The translations under genes and the position numbers were made by a program. From contig JAGFNK010000134.1 in NCBI GenBank assembly GCA_025769875.1, positions 1 to 64,000 on the forward strand: 64,000 nucleotides of DNA. Direction: 5' to 3'. The DNA comes from Russula earlei (lineage: Eukaryota; Basidiomycota; Agaricomycetes; Russulales; Russulaceae). The notes below the pieces were generated by a model that saw nothing but the letters and a program-made list of their open reading frames with translations, was not told where the DNA came from and did no database searches. Within the stretch, counting starts at the first letter, position 1. Every line of letters begins with the position of its first letter. Of the stretch, positions 1-10,417 are shown in pieces.

Positions 1-177
1 CGCGCCAGTCCACCAGCCAACGCCATCACAGCCCGCACGCTGTCGTCCTCTCCTCACCTGCCCGCTCGTCAATATCGCCTGTAGCTGCCGCGGCCTTCAC
101 CTTCACGCCCACGCACGCTGCTTCACTCGACACACTCCCTTGATAGCCAGTACCGCCCGCCGCTGTACCAACGCGCC

Positions 178-594
178 ATGTCATCACATTCCGATGCCTC
201 TGCCTATTTCCGCCGAGCGCCAAGGCTCAACGGCTGCCCCTTCTGCGCCCAACCCGGCCACGGTGTCCGATGGTGCACGATTGCCGAGGAGTACTGCCGC
301 ACCGGCCGCATCGTCATCCGCAACGCCCGCCTCCACCTTCCAAATGGGCAACCCATCCCCAACAGCAGTAACGGACGCGGATTGAAGGACGCCGTCGACG
401 CCTGGCTCGCCGCCAACAGTGCCCAAGTCTTCAGCTACCCGCCAGCCACACTCACAGCGCCCACACCAGTCGCACTCCCCTCATCCCACCATCCGCTTTC
501 GTCGCGCATGCATTGCATCCGTTTTCAGCACGCCGACCCAGGCCTTCCGGTTCTCCAACGGGAACTGGACGCCCCTCATCACCTCCTCATCTAG
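178..594 (+). CDS. Gag-like CCHC zinc-knuckle protein fragment of family A
   Basis: A 138-residue frame starts at an ATG at 178 and ends at a TAG at 592-594. Residues 20-33 (235-276) form a C-X2-C-X4-H-X4-C zinc knuckle, the nucleic-acid binding motif of retroelement nucleocapsids. It is followed by a Leu-Pro-Asn-Gly stretch and an acidic/Trp segment typical of knuckle-containing gag C termini in agaricomycete retroelements; that match is from memory of the family, not from a search. The frame then runs into low-complexity Ser/Pro sequence. Codons are rich in CpG. It could be the C-terminal part of a longer gag whose N terminus lies left of the window. Confidence 0.55.
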   Translation: MSSHSDASAYFRRAPRLNGCPFCAQPGHGVRWCTIAEEYCRTGRIVIRNARLHLPNGQPIPNSSNGRGLKDAVDAWLAANSAQVFSYPPATLTAPTPVALPSSHHPLSSRMHCIRFQHADPGLPVLQRELDAPHHLLI

Positions 595-1036
595 CTACGC
601 ATGCGCAACCAAGAGGATGTATCCGAGTTACTACCTGGAACTCAGGGCAATATGCGAGCCCCTCATCCACGCGGCCACCACTATCCTACGAAGACGTGAC
701 CGAGTCGTTCTGGTTCGGACTCCACCCGGATGACCGCTGGATGGTGCTCCTACGCCTCGGTCCCTGGAGTGTGGACGAACGGCTACGAGACTTGTCGAGT
801 TCCAAAAGGTTATCGATACACTGGTCGACATATTCTCTCAACATCCTCGAGACATACAATGGGAGCGTGATTTCGGGTTTCCCAGGCGAGACCCCCGACG
901 CGACTTCATATCCGAAACCCTGGAACAGGAGAGCCGCCAGCCCGTCGCCTTCACGCCCACCACCGCCGTCGCCCCAGCTTCGTCCTCTGCCGCAACCACT
1001 GTCCCCACGTCACCAGCTTCCACCGCCATCTCTCCG

Positions 1037-2140
1037 TTGGCCCGCAGTCGTCATCGACTCCACCTCAGTCTCGCCCACCGTCGTATCACCAGCATTGCCA
1101 GCCGCCGCCTCTACGTCTCCCGTCTCCGTTCCCTGCGTCGCCCGTCATCGCCTTCCTCTCGCCCTGCTCCCATCGTCCCTGCGGTTTCCACCTCGTCCGC
1201 CGTTCCCGTCCACTCTCGTTCACCGCCGCCATCTTCGACCCGCCAGCCGTCATCGCTTTGGCCCACCTGCCTCCGCCGTCCAGCATCGCCCGCATTCGCC
1301 ATCGTCGCCACCTCATCTGCCCCCGCCGCCGTAGCATCAGCCTCGACAGAGATCGCCTATCGCCACCTTCCCCGTTCTCTGCCCAGCCAGCTCCCGCGCC
1401 CTCAGTGTCGCCTGCTGTGGCCACTGTCTCAGCTCCATTTACAACCACCATCTCAGCCTCGCCCACCCGACGTTTTAGCGCCGCCCGCCACTTCAGCCCT
1501 TGCAGCCTCGTCTGCCACCCCCGCCTTCGTCTCATCCGCTCCCGCGCCTTCAGTCTCGTCTGTCGCCTCGTCCGCCGCCACAGTAGCCTCAGTCATGCCA
1601 GCCGCCGACTTCGCGTCCGTCTTAGCCTCGCCCGCACTCGTCAGTTCAGCCCAGTTCGCCGTATCAACACCATCATCAGCCGCCGCCACCGCGCCCCTAG
1701 TCTCTGCCATGCCTTCAGCCCCAGCCGTCTCAGTCTCAGCCGCCGCCTCAGTTTCGTCAGTCTCACCCGCCGCCTCAATCCTTGCTCAGTCAGCCGCCGC
1801 CGCCGCGCCCCCAGTCTTGCTAGCCGTCGCCCCTACCGCTCCCGTCTCGCGCTTGCCGCCTACGCTCCTGCTTCCCGACCACGCCACCATCTCGTATCCG
1901 CTAACCGCCGTCTCGCCGCCACGCCTCGTAAAAGACGTTAACGAGGAACAAATAGAAGAACGCCACGAAGAATCGGATAACGAAGAACACGCCGCCGCCT
2001 CGGAGAAGCAGAAGCCGGCCGCCATCACGAGCCGTTCGCCGACACATCCCAGTCGACGCCTCAGCAGCAGCAGCAGCAGCAACTGCAACTGCACCCAGCA
2101 TCACCTCAAAAGACCAAGAAGGCCCCGAACTCGAACTTAA
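1037..2140 (+). CDS. Ala/Ser/Pro-rich low-complexity protein of family A
   Basis: A 367-codon frame is almost entirely Ala, Ser, Pro, Val and Thr, and ends in an acidic Glu-rich block at about 1927-2010. The order of blocks recurs at protein level in the minus-strand copies in TIR-1 (26963-27967 and 54251-55255) and in plus-strand copies at 34560-35545 and 43908-44405. That recurrence argues for a real ancestral coding frame. However, two other frames (513-1334 and 1258-1941) are also open here because of composition, so the frame is supported mainly by the cross-copy match. No catalytic motif is visible. I infer a structural or linker part of a gag-like protein. Confidence 0.35.
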   Translation: MARSRHRLHLSLAHRRITSIASRRLYVSRLRSLRRPSSPSSRPAPIVPAVSTSSAVPVHSRSPPPSSTRQPSSLWPTCLRRPASPAFAIVATSSAPAAVASASTEIAYRHLPRSLPSQLPRPQCRLLWPLSQLHLQPPSQPRPPDVLAPPATSALAASSATPAFVSSAPAPSVSSVASSAATVASVMPAADFASVLASPALVSSAQFAVSTPSSAAATAPLVSAMPSAPAVSVSAAASVSSVSPAASILAQSAAAAAPPVLLAVAPTAPVSRLPPTLLLPDHATISYPLTAVSPPRLVKDVNEEQIEERHEESDNEEHAAASEKQKPAAITSRSPTHPSRRLSSSSSSNCNCTQHHLKRPRRPRTRT

Positions 2141-2573
2141 CCACCATGCACCACCGCAGAAGGAGCAGCAGCAGCCGCCATGCCGCCGCCGTAGGAGAAG
2201 CCGCCGCCGACGTCAACAACACACTGCACGCCGCCTCCCACGTTGCCTCCCCGTCCGTTCGCGCGCTCTCACTCACGTCTGCTGCCGCCACCTGCACTGG
2301 AGACGACCCCGCCACCGCCGTCGCAAGACGACAAATGCTACCACCGTGCAAGCCGCCACATGCATCCTCCTTCCCCAGTCCTCGCCACCCACGTCTCTGT
2401 CTACGAACTCACGCTCGCCGCCGATGCCTCCACTTCTCGAGCACGCCCCACCCCATCTTGTCTTGCTGTGACGCCCACCCCCTTTGCGATGATGAAACCA
2501 CGCGTGTTCAAGGTCGAAGACTCACTCAAGAAGGTTTGACTGGGGACAGTCAAAATTTCAAGCCCCCGGGAGG

Positions 2574-3115
2574 TGTAAGGTGAGCCATATTGCTGGCCTC
2601 GGAACCACATGCGGACCGCGCGCGATGCGTGATACTCGGCCTCCTCCCACACCTTGCCTCCTTCCTTGCATCGCATCGCCCAGTCCTCGCCACCGACCAC
2701 GTGCACACACCATGCCTCGGCACACGCGACGCATTCGCATCTCAGGCCTTTCACCATGGCCTCGACCATCTCGACTAGTCTCGATTCTCTTTCATGCCTA
2801 TCTCCCTTTCATACCTTTCATCCTTAGTACTTCTCTCCTGTATATAAAACACCTAGCTACTCTGTAGTGAAAAAAAAAAAGAGGAAGAATACAGTCTTCT
2901 TGAGTTCCCCTTACCTTCAGTCAGAAACAACTGCGTGCGAGTGATCTTGCTCTCCTCTCCTCTCCTTCTCTTTCCCTTCCTCCTCATTCCTCTTGCTCTT
3001 GGGTCAAGACAACCGTCTTTGGATTGCCGTCCAGCCCCATGAACTCTGCAGTGCCCTGGTTTGGCTCGCTTCAGAGTCAAGATCTGCTGCTCAAGGGTCT
3101 TGACTGTCTGTATAG
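2574..3115 (+). repeat. LTR-like 3' unit of family A copy A1
   Basis: The unit begins TGTAAGG directly after a purine-rich tract, as do the units at 12723 and 35579. A TATA box (TATATAAA, 2841-2848) lies inside. The same TATA neighbourhood occurs on the minus strand in both TIR-1 elements (about 26965-26990). The 3' boundary is not defined; I see no target-site duplication. Confidence 0.45.
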
Positions 3116-3140
3116 TGGGAGTTACCCCAAGATCATCAGC

Positions 3141-4572
3141 TCAATCAAGTGCTTTGTTTAAGGCCTTGTAAGGGCTATGAGTGCATTTGCAAGGGTCAGT
3201 CACAGTTGGGATGGTACATTGTTGGATCCCCAAGGGACCCAGATGGGCAATAGTGGTAATGGTTGGGAGTGGGAGTGTGGCAATGTCCACAATGTGTGAG
3301 AGTCTGGGACCATGGCTGTGATCAGATGTCTCCTTGCCCTTCCCTTTTCCTTTTCCACCATACTTACTGTGCTGGCACTTGTCCTTATCTTCATCACACT
3401 TGGGCTTAGAGCCCTGCTGCTGATTGGAGAAGGAAGGGTCACCATGCTTGCATTTGACAGTGGAGAGCTTCTGCATGCTGTGCTTTTTATTTGTTCCATG
3501 ATTGATCTCAGTTTGGTATTGAGAGACAATAGCCTCTCACATGTCCTTAGGGTTAAGGTTGACTAGTTAATAGTTCTGAGTAACAATGTGGACCAGCATT
3601 TCCCATTTCTGGGGAATGGTGGCAAACATTATGAGCGCCTGCAGAGTGTCAGGAATCTGAAGGGAGGATGCAGTAAGGCACTGGAAGGCAGCATGTATCC
3701 AATCCATTTGTGGGTCAGGATGCTGGTTTGGGTTAATGCGAATGGAAATGGCTTCTTTAAAGTCCTTAAAGATAGTAGTGGCTGTTGCTGGCCCATAAAG
3801 GGTTTCAAGGTGATTCCAGATTGTTTTGGCATTATCCGCGGTCATGAGATCCTGCTGGATCACAATGCTTGATCTGAGGACCAATATGACCAACTGCCAT
3901 ATCATTTCCTTTGTTCCATTCTCTCCAAGCTGTTGAGATAAAGCGTAGCCAAAGCGTTGACGCGTCGGCCCAAACTGTCCGGGCGGCCCACAGGCCTGGA
4001 CCACATAAGTGTTTCAGATCAGTTGCTGAAACGCGTACGATAACAAAATTGATAGGGTGATCTAAGACAATCGGTAGCTAGCACATAGTGATTGTGAAAA
4101 CAATTTGATAGTTACTAGACAAAATAATTAGGGACGCTCTCAGATACTTAAGAGTGTCGTACATACAGTAGATACTTCAGTTTCTTCTCACAGAAACTGA
4201 AGTAAGTACTTACTATCTCACGATCTTATCAGTAGCTGATTACGCGCTGTAGTATCATTTTATTAGGTAAATATGACACAAGCAGTTTCTTCTCACAGAA
4301 ACTGAATATCATTTTATTAGATCTATTACGATCTAATCTACCTTATTACTGTGCGATTCAACACAAGCTGCTTGGGTGGCAGTCTGGGCAGCAATCTCTT
4401 TGGGAAGAGGTGCCTGAGGAAGTCCAGGAAGGATTGGCATGTCAAATGTGCCATTGCAATAACCCCACAGTCCAACAGACATGAGGTAGGCTTTCATAGC
4501 CATTGACCAAATACCATAGTTTGCACCATCAAGGATGGGAACAACAGTGGCAACTGGTTGAGAAGACAACAT
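3141..4572 (-). pseudogene. Ty1/Copia gag remnant (UBN2-type), split by an insertion
   Basis: Read on the minus strand, 4572-4333 gives a gag N terminus with the LDGANYGIW-type motif. After an inserted repeat (about 4331-3955) the frame resumes at about 3955-3567 with the UBN2-type core, including IWNHLETLYG and DFKEA motifs. The Lys-rich C terminus continues at 3476-3141 (HMQKLSTVK-like then KGKGKGK). This is the usual order in fungal Copia gag, the capsid-like protein of Ty1/Copia elements. The protein is broken by the insertion and by stops between 3567 and 3476. The matching 5' LTR is immediately upstream at 4601-5182. Everything after gag (integrase, RT) is missing because family A copy A1 abuts at about 3115. 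Confidence 0.7.
3955..4331. repeat. LTR-like insertion splitting the Copia gag
   Basis: About 375 bp interrupts the gag frame. A diverged relative with the same order of motifs (TTGACGCG near one end, a TACTTAAGAG box, and a pair of inverted-repeat hairpins) is at 37380-37830 inside TIR-3. In this copy the hairpins are built on CAGTTTCT and AGAAACTG. The exact ends and target duplication could not be fixed. It is probably a short solo LTR. Confidence 0.4.
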
Positions 4573-4600
4573 AATAGCTGTTAGAGGGGGGCTTAGAGGT

Positions 4601-5182
4601 TGTCAGTAAGAGTATTGTATTCAAAACAAGCTGACATAGTGTTAAGATCTGACTGATCTTATTACCAACTCTTTATGAAAAAGTTGCTTGATTTAGTTCA
4701 AGCACTAGACTTCAAATCCTTTGATATTATCTCAGGAAGAATAGATGTGAGAGAAGAGAAGGGCCTCTTTCACTTAGAGTTAGCACTATAGTTTGGTTAG
4801 AACATTGACAAGATGATTGTTTCTTGTGACAGAGTAAGTTGAGCATAAGGCTTGACTTCTTGGTACCACAGACTATTTATACGATATCTCAACAACTACT
4901 GATCCGATTTGTACGAAACTTGGAGTGCACATAGCTAAGTATTAGTAGTATCCAAATACGTAGAGCACAATTCGAGAATGTCAGAAATGACTCACGCGTG
5001 AGTCATTCTTTCCTAATATCTGTCATCAATCAGTAAGTAGTGAGTAAGCCATTACTCATCAATGAGTAAGCGGGTCAGTAAGCAATCACTAAGCCAGATG
5101 AATAAGCACATATGAGTAAACAGAAATGAGTCACCAACGCATAGGTAATCAGACGAGAACACAGAACCCAAGAATCCTAACA
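4601..5182 (-). repeat. 5' LTR of the minus-strand Copia element
   Basis: On the minus strand the unit runs from TGTTAGG (5182) to TGACA (4601), and the gag ATG follows 29 bp after it at 4572. A minus-strand TATA box TATAAATA lies at 4881-4874. The 3' LTR is not in the window, so no LTR comparison is possible. The boundary calls rest on the TG...CA ends and the distance to gag. Confidence 0.55.
4986..5007. promoter_or_regulatory. 22-bp perfect palindrome with two TGACTCA sites in the Copia LTR
   Basis: The sequence is an exact dyad with two TGACTCA motifs in opposite orientation separated by CGCG. TGACTCA is the consensus for Gcn4/AP-1 type bZIP factors. It lies about 105 bp upstream of the LTR TATA box in the direction of Copia transcription, so an enhancer role is a reasonable inference. 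Confidence 0.5.
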
Positions 5183-5499
5183 CATAGTCTCCCTAGAGGG
5201 TAGACTAGCTTGCTGCAGCATGCAGGCTTCAGGGATGCTTCGCCATCATTGCAACTGATGAAGGTGCATGGCTTGCAGGGCCCATAACCTGTTGCACAGC
5301 ATAGAGCACAGCTAACAGGCCAAGCAACCCACCTTAGAGGTTGTGCTAAATGCTCAAGTGATATTGGGGTGTAGAGCGATGTGTATACTTGTCTACATGT
5401 ATGGTATTTATACCTCTATGATCCAGGGCTGTTCCTAAGTCCAAAAGAGGTGACTACAGGTGTCCACTATATTGTGCACTCAGTGACATGTGATGTGGA
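5183..5499. other. Unassigned sequence
   Basis: No open frame or known repeat is visible. It contains several GCTTGC/GCAAGC-like words resembling those at 57340-57450, but I see no element boundaries. Confidence 0.4.
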
Positions 5500-8400
5500 A
5501 ATGCTCTAGATGCAGTGTAAGGCTGCATCTTGTGATAGATAGCATAGTATGCATAATCCTATTGCCATATGTGCATATTCTAAAGTTCTGTCTAACATGT
5601 AACATCTATGAGTGGATCTTGAACCTTGTATGAAGGTCTTTGCCTTCTTTGATCCATTCAGGTTCTGGTTCAACAATCCTCTCACATTGCGAACTGTTTC
5701 TCTCAAAGGTGGTTGCTGGGATGCTGCACATCTTCTGTGTCAAGGAGCTAGGTTTACTGAATAGGGAGGTGATAATCACCTGCTGTCCACAAGGTAATCC
5801 CATCAGGGGTAGGGGGTGTGTCTGGTCAATAACCACACATGCAATACTCTGCTTTGCAGTAACACCTTGCTGTCCATGGATCTGACTCAGTTTCTTTGGT
5901 ACTAGTGGACCAGCATTCTTGGCTTGTTGGAACTGTGGTTTGAATCAGTGTGAGTGGTCGAGGGGTGAGACTTGAGGCTTCTAGAGTTGCTGGGACTGAG
6001 TAGTATGCAGGGGGACCAGTATATGAGGCATCTGGGCTGGTGATTGCCCAAGGTTGGTGGTAGTCTGCATCATATAGCCAAGAGTTAGTCTTCCAGTCAA
6101 AGGTGTTGTGTATTCCTGGTACAACAGCAAGTTAGATGTGGGACTGGTTTTCCCTTTGTATTCTGTTGAGGCGTAGATGGTAGAATTGGACAATGAGACA
6201 ATAGTAACTGATATACATCCAAGCTAGGTAGAATAGGCAATATCCTGTTCTTAGAGAGTGAACAATGAAATGATGACACAGTTCGATGATCCTGGTCCAG
6301 AGGTTTAGTTCACTGGAGTGCAGGGATTGATAGTCCACTGGTTGTTCTTGGATGTTTTTTGCTTGAGCAAGGTGCCAATATAATAATTGCTATTGTGCTG
6401 GTGGTAAGAGTCTGCTAAGGGTTTCAAGATATAATGTGTGTTTGTTGTGGCTTAAGAGTTGTCCAAATGGTAAGACTTCAAGGAATTCTTTAACAAGGTG
6501 GGGGAAATCTTTGTGAGGGGGTTCAGTTCCTGGTACATTGTGTAAGTTGGTTAAGCTGGTGACAGGGAATGTGGTGGAAGTCCAAGTTCATTAGTGATTT
6601 AAATTTAAAATATGTCTAGTGATAGCATCTTCTTCTTCATCTTCTTCCAAGATGTATTCTTGAAGCACTTTTAGTTAAGATAAGAACAAAACTTTATTCA
6701 ATCTTAATTGAAGTGTTACAAGGATGGTTCTTACTTTTTAAGAACCATGCACAAGATCCATGGTGTCATGAACCATTCTCCAGAGAAGGCCCTTGAAGGA
6801 CCCTTCCTTATGAGAGGAAACCCTGCCTCTATGGTGTCACCCTGTTCACACAAGCAAAAGGGGTGAGTAGAGGTGTCCACAATATCATGTGCGCATTGTC
6901 ACACGAGCAATTCTCGGCACAATAGACATACAGCAAGCCCCACTTAATGGCAACCCTTTTAGCAATAAAAGACAGTATTAGGGCCTTCCTAAGGACCCTT
7001 TAGGACGACTCTAGGTGCCCTAAAATAAGCACTGACACAGTATCAAAGACCCTACAACATGTTATTAGACTAACTCTAATAACTATAGAACAAACTATAA
7101 GGCAATACTAAGGACCTTAATAGAAGTATTAGGGTCGACTCTAAGGACCCTAATAGAACTATATAAGGGGCCTTATAAGATAACGCTATTCCCTAAAGCA
7201 AACTACAAGTCCTCAAATGACCAGCCCTAAACTAACTAACAAGAAAATGAATCAGGTGCTTGCACGTGTACTAAAGCAGTGAACATGTGGACAGTGAAGG
7301 CTCTTGCTCATTAAGAGAAGCCTTCTTACTCAGCAGCTTACTGAGCATGACTGAGCATGCTCAGTAAGCGCACTCCAACTTCTTACTCATCACACTATTG
7401 TGCTTGATAACAAGGTTATGACTTGTTCCCTATTTAGCAGTTCTCTTGTAGTATATGGACAGTCCTCAGACTGTCCATTTGTTTACAGCACTCTCTATCC
7501 CTGGGATACTCCTTTAAGGACCATCCCCTTGTGCCCACCCTGGCCTCCTCTCTGCGTGCTTGCTCAACTGTACCAGTAACTGTACCCCTTTGGTATTTGT
7601 TACTGCTTTGGACCCTACTTCTTGCCCACACCATCTTGGACGTCTATTGACTCGTCTTTGAGCTAACCCCTCACTCTTGAACTGGATAGTTCAACAGTGA
7701 GTCTTGACACATGGTCTGGAGATGGTAGCTCTCAAGTAATTCAAGAGGGCTAGGAGGGATATGAGGTGTAAAGCAAAAGCAAAGTAGCTGAGGGTTAAAA
7801 CATAGGGTGTTGACCATATAGGTTGAGTAGTGATGCAAAGACACATGGTTACTTCCTTCCTCAAAATGTAAGTAACCATAAGTGAAAGCTAGGAATCTGT
7901 CCAAGAAATCATGTACAATTGATAAGCAAAATGAGCCCTCATAAGCAGGACAGTAAATAGGGGGCAGGGTAAGTAGTTTCCTAAACAACAAGATGTTAAA
8001 AACATAGGCAAGGTGTCTGAGGGGGAAGTCAACATCTGGGGCCTATATTCCTACAGAGGAACAGATGCTGAAGGGGGTGAAATTGTATTCAGTGGCAAGG
8101 GCAGCTTTGAAGGGTTCCACCACAAAAGTGTGGATGATGTGTGCATGAAAGGCAGTTGTGTAGGTGTCTGTGAAGGCATGATGACTGAACTGATCTGTGG
8201 TAGGGATGCATGACAAGTGGTTTTGGTGGTTCAAGTCATGGAGGGGTCACCACTGCTCATGGGGTTGATTGATGGTGGGAAGGACAAAGTACTGGTGTGG
8301 GTGGAACTGAAATACTGTGCAAGGGGGATGATTGAGGAAGCCTTCAGGCAAGAGTGGGCAGTCCCCTTGTTGTTGTTCATTCTGTGCTGGTGGGAGGGTG

Positions 8401-8658
8401 CCAACAGGGACAAAGTCACCTGGAATAGGCTGGGCAGTGGCAGGGGAAGGTGGTGGAACTTTTGGGGAGTAAATGATGCTGAGGGGCAAGGATGTGTTGA
8501 CTGGGTTGAGGTTCTCAGTGAGAAGTTGGATGGCGGTGCATGGAACTGGTTAGAAAGGAGAAGGAAGATGCAGGGAAGTGTTGACAAGAGTGGGGGAGTT
8601 GGGAGTAGACACTTGAGCATTAGCTGGTCAATACAGGAATGATGAGAGACTGTCCAGA
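5500..8658 (-). pseudogene. Unrecognised gene remnant split by an S1 solo LTR
   Basis: Minus-strand coding-like blocks lie at 8640-7710 and, after the S1 LTR (7709-6764) is removed with one CATGG copy, at about 6763-5500. The first block includes a His/Phe-rich stretch (about 8210-7760) and the second an acidic stretch (about 6665-6635) and aromatic-rich segments (6338-5640). In-frame stops and frame changes are frequent. I do not recognise the family; the composition is protein-like rather than low-complexity. It could be an old host gene or the cargo of an unknown element. Confidence 0.35.
6764..7709 (+). mobile_element. S1 solo LTR (946 bp) with CATGG target duplication
   Basis: The unit starts TGTCATGAACC and ends CTTGACA, and is flanked by CATGG at 6759-6763 and 7710-7714. 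A TATA-like GTATATGG lies near 7451. Its U3 holds a hairpin (CTTACTGAGCATG, six bases, CATGCTCAGTAAG, near 7342-7373) and degenerate AGGACCCTAA-type repeats at 6980-7190. No internal element region is attached. Confidence 0.9.
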
Positions 8659-10026
8659 TGTCAAGACACATACTGCTGATCACTATGGACTCAGGAGCAG
8701 GTGGATGAGGGTCAGAACAGATGGTATGCTTGAAGTAGAGTATTGAACAGGAGGACAAGCCAAATGACAAGGAGGTACCAGATGGGGACTGGTACATGGT
8801 GCAAGAGGCAAAGGCAAAGACTAGAGGCCAGTGCAGTGAAGGGACTTTAAACAAGGTGGTCTTGAAGGAGTGGACATTCTGATGACTGCCATGCTACATC
8901 GGGGCTTATATACTAGTTGCAAGTCTGAGTATGAACTACAGAAAATAACTCAGACTCTTTGGACCACTCCAATCAGATTCTAAGGGCATAAACTTGTTAT
9001 ATCAGACCTATGGGTGACTCAGGACAATTAGGGAGACTGTGGAGCAATGACATCATAATGATATCCCTTGTGGAGTGTTTAGTGAGCATATGAGGTCATA
9101 GTGGAGTTGCTCAGTCAGCCATGATGTCAGTGGCACTTTATGTTATGGCGTCGCGGCTGTAAGAGCATTAGCTCAAGGTTCAGTGGGGCCAAGTCCCTGT
9201 GACTTGGTTCAAGGGTTTCAGTGGGGCCAGCTCAAGGAGACCGGATCAAAGGTTTAGCGTCTCAAGGCTGAGTCAGACAATGACTCAGTCCACAGACAGA
9301 GTCGATCTTCTGGTTTCACAGAAGAGGAGGGTGATGAGAGAGAGGCAGAGGAGGAAGAGGAACACAAGGGTTCCTTGAGGTGTGCTTAGGTCAAGCAGAG
9401 TGTAGGCCAGCACAAGCAGAGTTGTGATTGAGAGAGAGAGTACAGGGCAAGGGATGCAACAGGAACTGGGACAAAGCTAACCTTGAGGCATTCCCCAGCT
9501 TCTACAGGCACTTAAATACTGTATCTAGCAAGGCTGTACAGTACTACTGTATATGCGGAACAATAGATAGTGCTAAACAAATAGCAAAAGGAGCTTGAAC
9601 AATAGATGAAACACAAGGGTGAAACGATAGGGACCATCAACATCAAGGGATGAAAACTGTAACCAAGGGGATGAGGGTGAAGGTAAAAGAACAATAAGGA
9701 GTGTTTTCAGGGACGAACCAAAAGAGGGGTAGATCATAACACTTTATGACATCATGCAGATCATTCTAGGAGGTCTAGGAGTCCTTCCAGTTTTTGGAAC
9801 TTAGTGGCTGAGTGGCCATGTCGCTAGCACATGGTGGGTTACCCAAATAGGGAAGAGGGTGCTTGAGCAAGCCATAGGGGCTGGGGAATGAGGATTCCTT
9901 GCAATGTATGCTTGTAGAAGGGAGTAATCAGTGGAAATGGAGGTGGATAGAGGATACAAAGTGAAAGGAGCTTTCTTGAGTAAAATAGGATGACATATGG
10001 CCAGGAATTGGCCTTGGTTCACAACA
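8659..10026 (-). mobile_element. S2 LTR, minus strand, interrupted by a Gypsy-1 family solo LTR
   Basis: Begins TGTCAAGACA and ends near ACAACA, the inverse of the plus-strand copies at 11020-11856 and 49730-50552. Removing the nested LTR at 9141-9741 leaves about 762 bp. The flanks (CCAGA and GTAAC) do not match, and part of a second Gypsy-1 type LTR follows, so this copy has been rearranged at its right side. Confidence 0.7.
9141..9741 (-). mobile_element. Gypsy-1 family solo LTR with CTTTA target duplication
   Basis: The reverse complement matches the Gypsy-1 LTRs end to end (TGTTAT...GTAACA type termini). CTTTA is present at 9136-9140 and 9742-9746. It is nested in the S2 LTR, so it inserted later. 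Confidence 0.9.
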
Positions 10027-10112
10027 GTAACCAAGGGGATGAGGGTAGAGTGTAAAATAAGAACAAGGGGTCAATAAGTAAATGGCAAACCAAAAGAGGG
10101 TAGATCACAACA
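10027..10112 (-). repeat. Terminal fragment of a second Gypsy-1 family LTR
   Basis: This stretch matches the last 85 or so bases of the reverse-oriented Gypsy-1 LTR (compare 9659-9741). The rest of that LTR is absent. Confidence 0.6.
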
Positions 10113-10191
10113 CCACAAGGTGATGTTCCAGACTCATGACCTGTTGGACATACAATCTGTCATATAGATTAATCCACTTCACTGTACCCAA

Positions 10192-10264
10192 GGCTAGGTA
10201 GCTCAGTGGTTAGAGCACCTGGTATATATCTGGGAGGTCCTGGGTTCAACCCCCAGTCTGGCCA
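10192..10264 (+). tRNA. 72-nt tRNA-like sequence, probably pseudo-tRNA or SINE head
   Basis: All four arms fold with standard spacing. The acceptor is GGCTAGG/TCTGGCC with two G-U pairs, the D stem is GCTC/GAGC, the anticodon stem is CCTGG/CTGGG with two G-U pairs, and the T stem is CTGGG/CCCAG. A and B box promoter words are intact (TAGCTCAGTGG and GGTTCAACCCC). The anticodon loop is TATATAT, which would place UAU at 34-36, but position 33 is A rather than the near-universal U. That, together with the weak anticodon stem and related tRNA-like repeats nearby, favours a pseudogene or SINE head over a working tRNA-Ile. Confidence 0.5.
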
Positions 10265-10417
10265 TTTTCTTAATTGCACCAGGATATAGGGAATCATGTG
10301 AGCGCATGTCAACCCCCTCCTCTGAGGTCCTCAGGTTGGGTCACATAGTGTTGAACCCACAAGTCAGACCCAAGAGGGTGGCAATGACTAAGCACCTCCT
10401 CTGAGGTCCCTCTATCT
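10265..10417. other. Sequence following the tRNA-like unit
   Basis: Contains two near-direct copies of CTCCTCTGAGGTCC (about 10317 and 10397), which could be the body of a tRNA-derived SINE or an old duplication. No coding signal. Confidence 0.3.

Larger units (their letters stand above)
1..3115 (+). mobile_element. Family A LTR element, copy A1 (3' part)
   Basis: This is the most CpG-rich copy of a repeat family seen again at 12723-13507, 23895-24393 plus 34433-36020, 39300-40480 and 44070-44880, and inside both TIR-1 elements. The order is a CCHC gag-like segment, a long Ala/Ser/Pro-rich segment, a short conserved block (LVKDVNEEQIE, about 1927-1960), CAG repeats near 2068-2090, a purine-rich tract at 2566-2573 and an LTR-like unit from 2574. 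No protease, reverse transcriptase or integrase is visible, so I infer a gag-only, non-autonomous LTR element. The 5' end lies outside the window. The right end near 3115 is set only by where the Copia gag remnant begins. Confidence 0.6.

Noticed and set aside
513..1941. Long Arg/Ser/Pro-rich frames in other phases of family A copy A1 (513-1334, 1258-1941)
   Set aside because: These are by-products of CpG-rich, Pro/Ser/Ala-coding sequence; only the 1037-2140 frame is echoed in other copies.
8659..10026. Intact S2 insertion with target duplication
   Set aside because: The flanking pentamers CCAGA and GTAAC do not match, and a truncated Gypsy-1 LTR abuts it, so the locus is rearranged.
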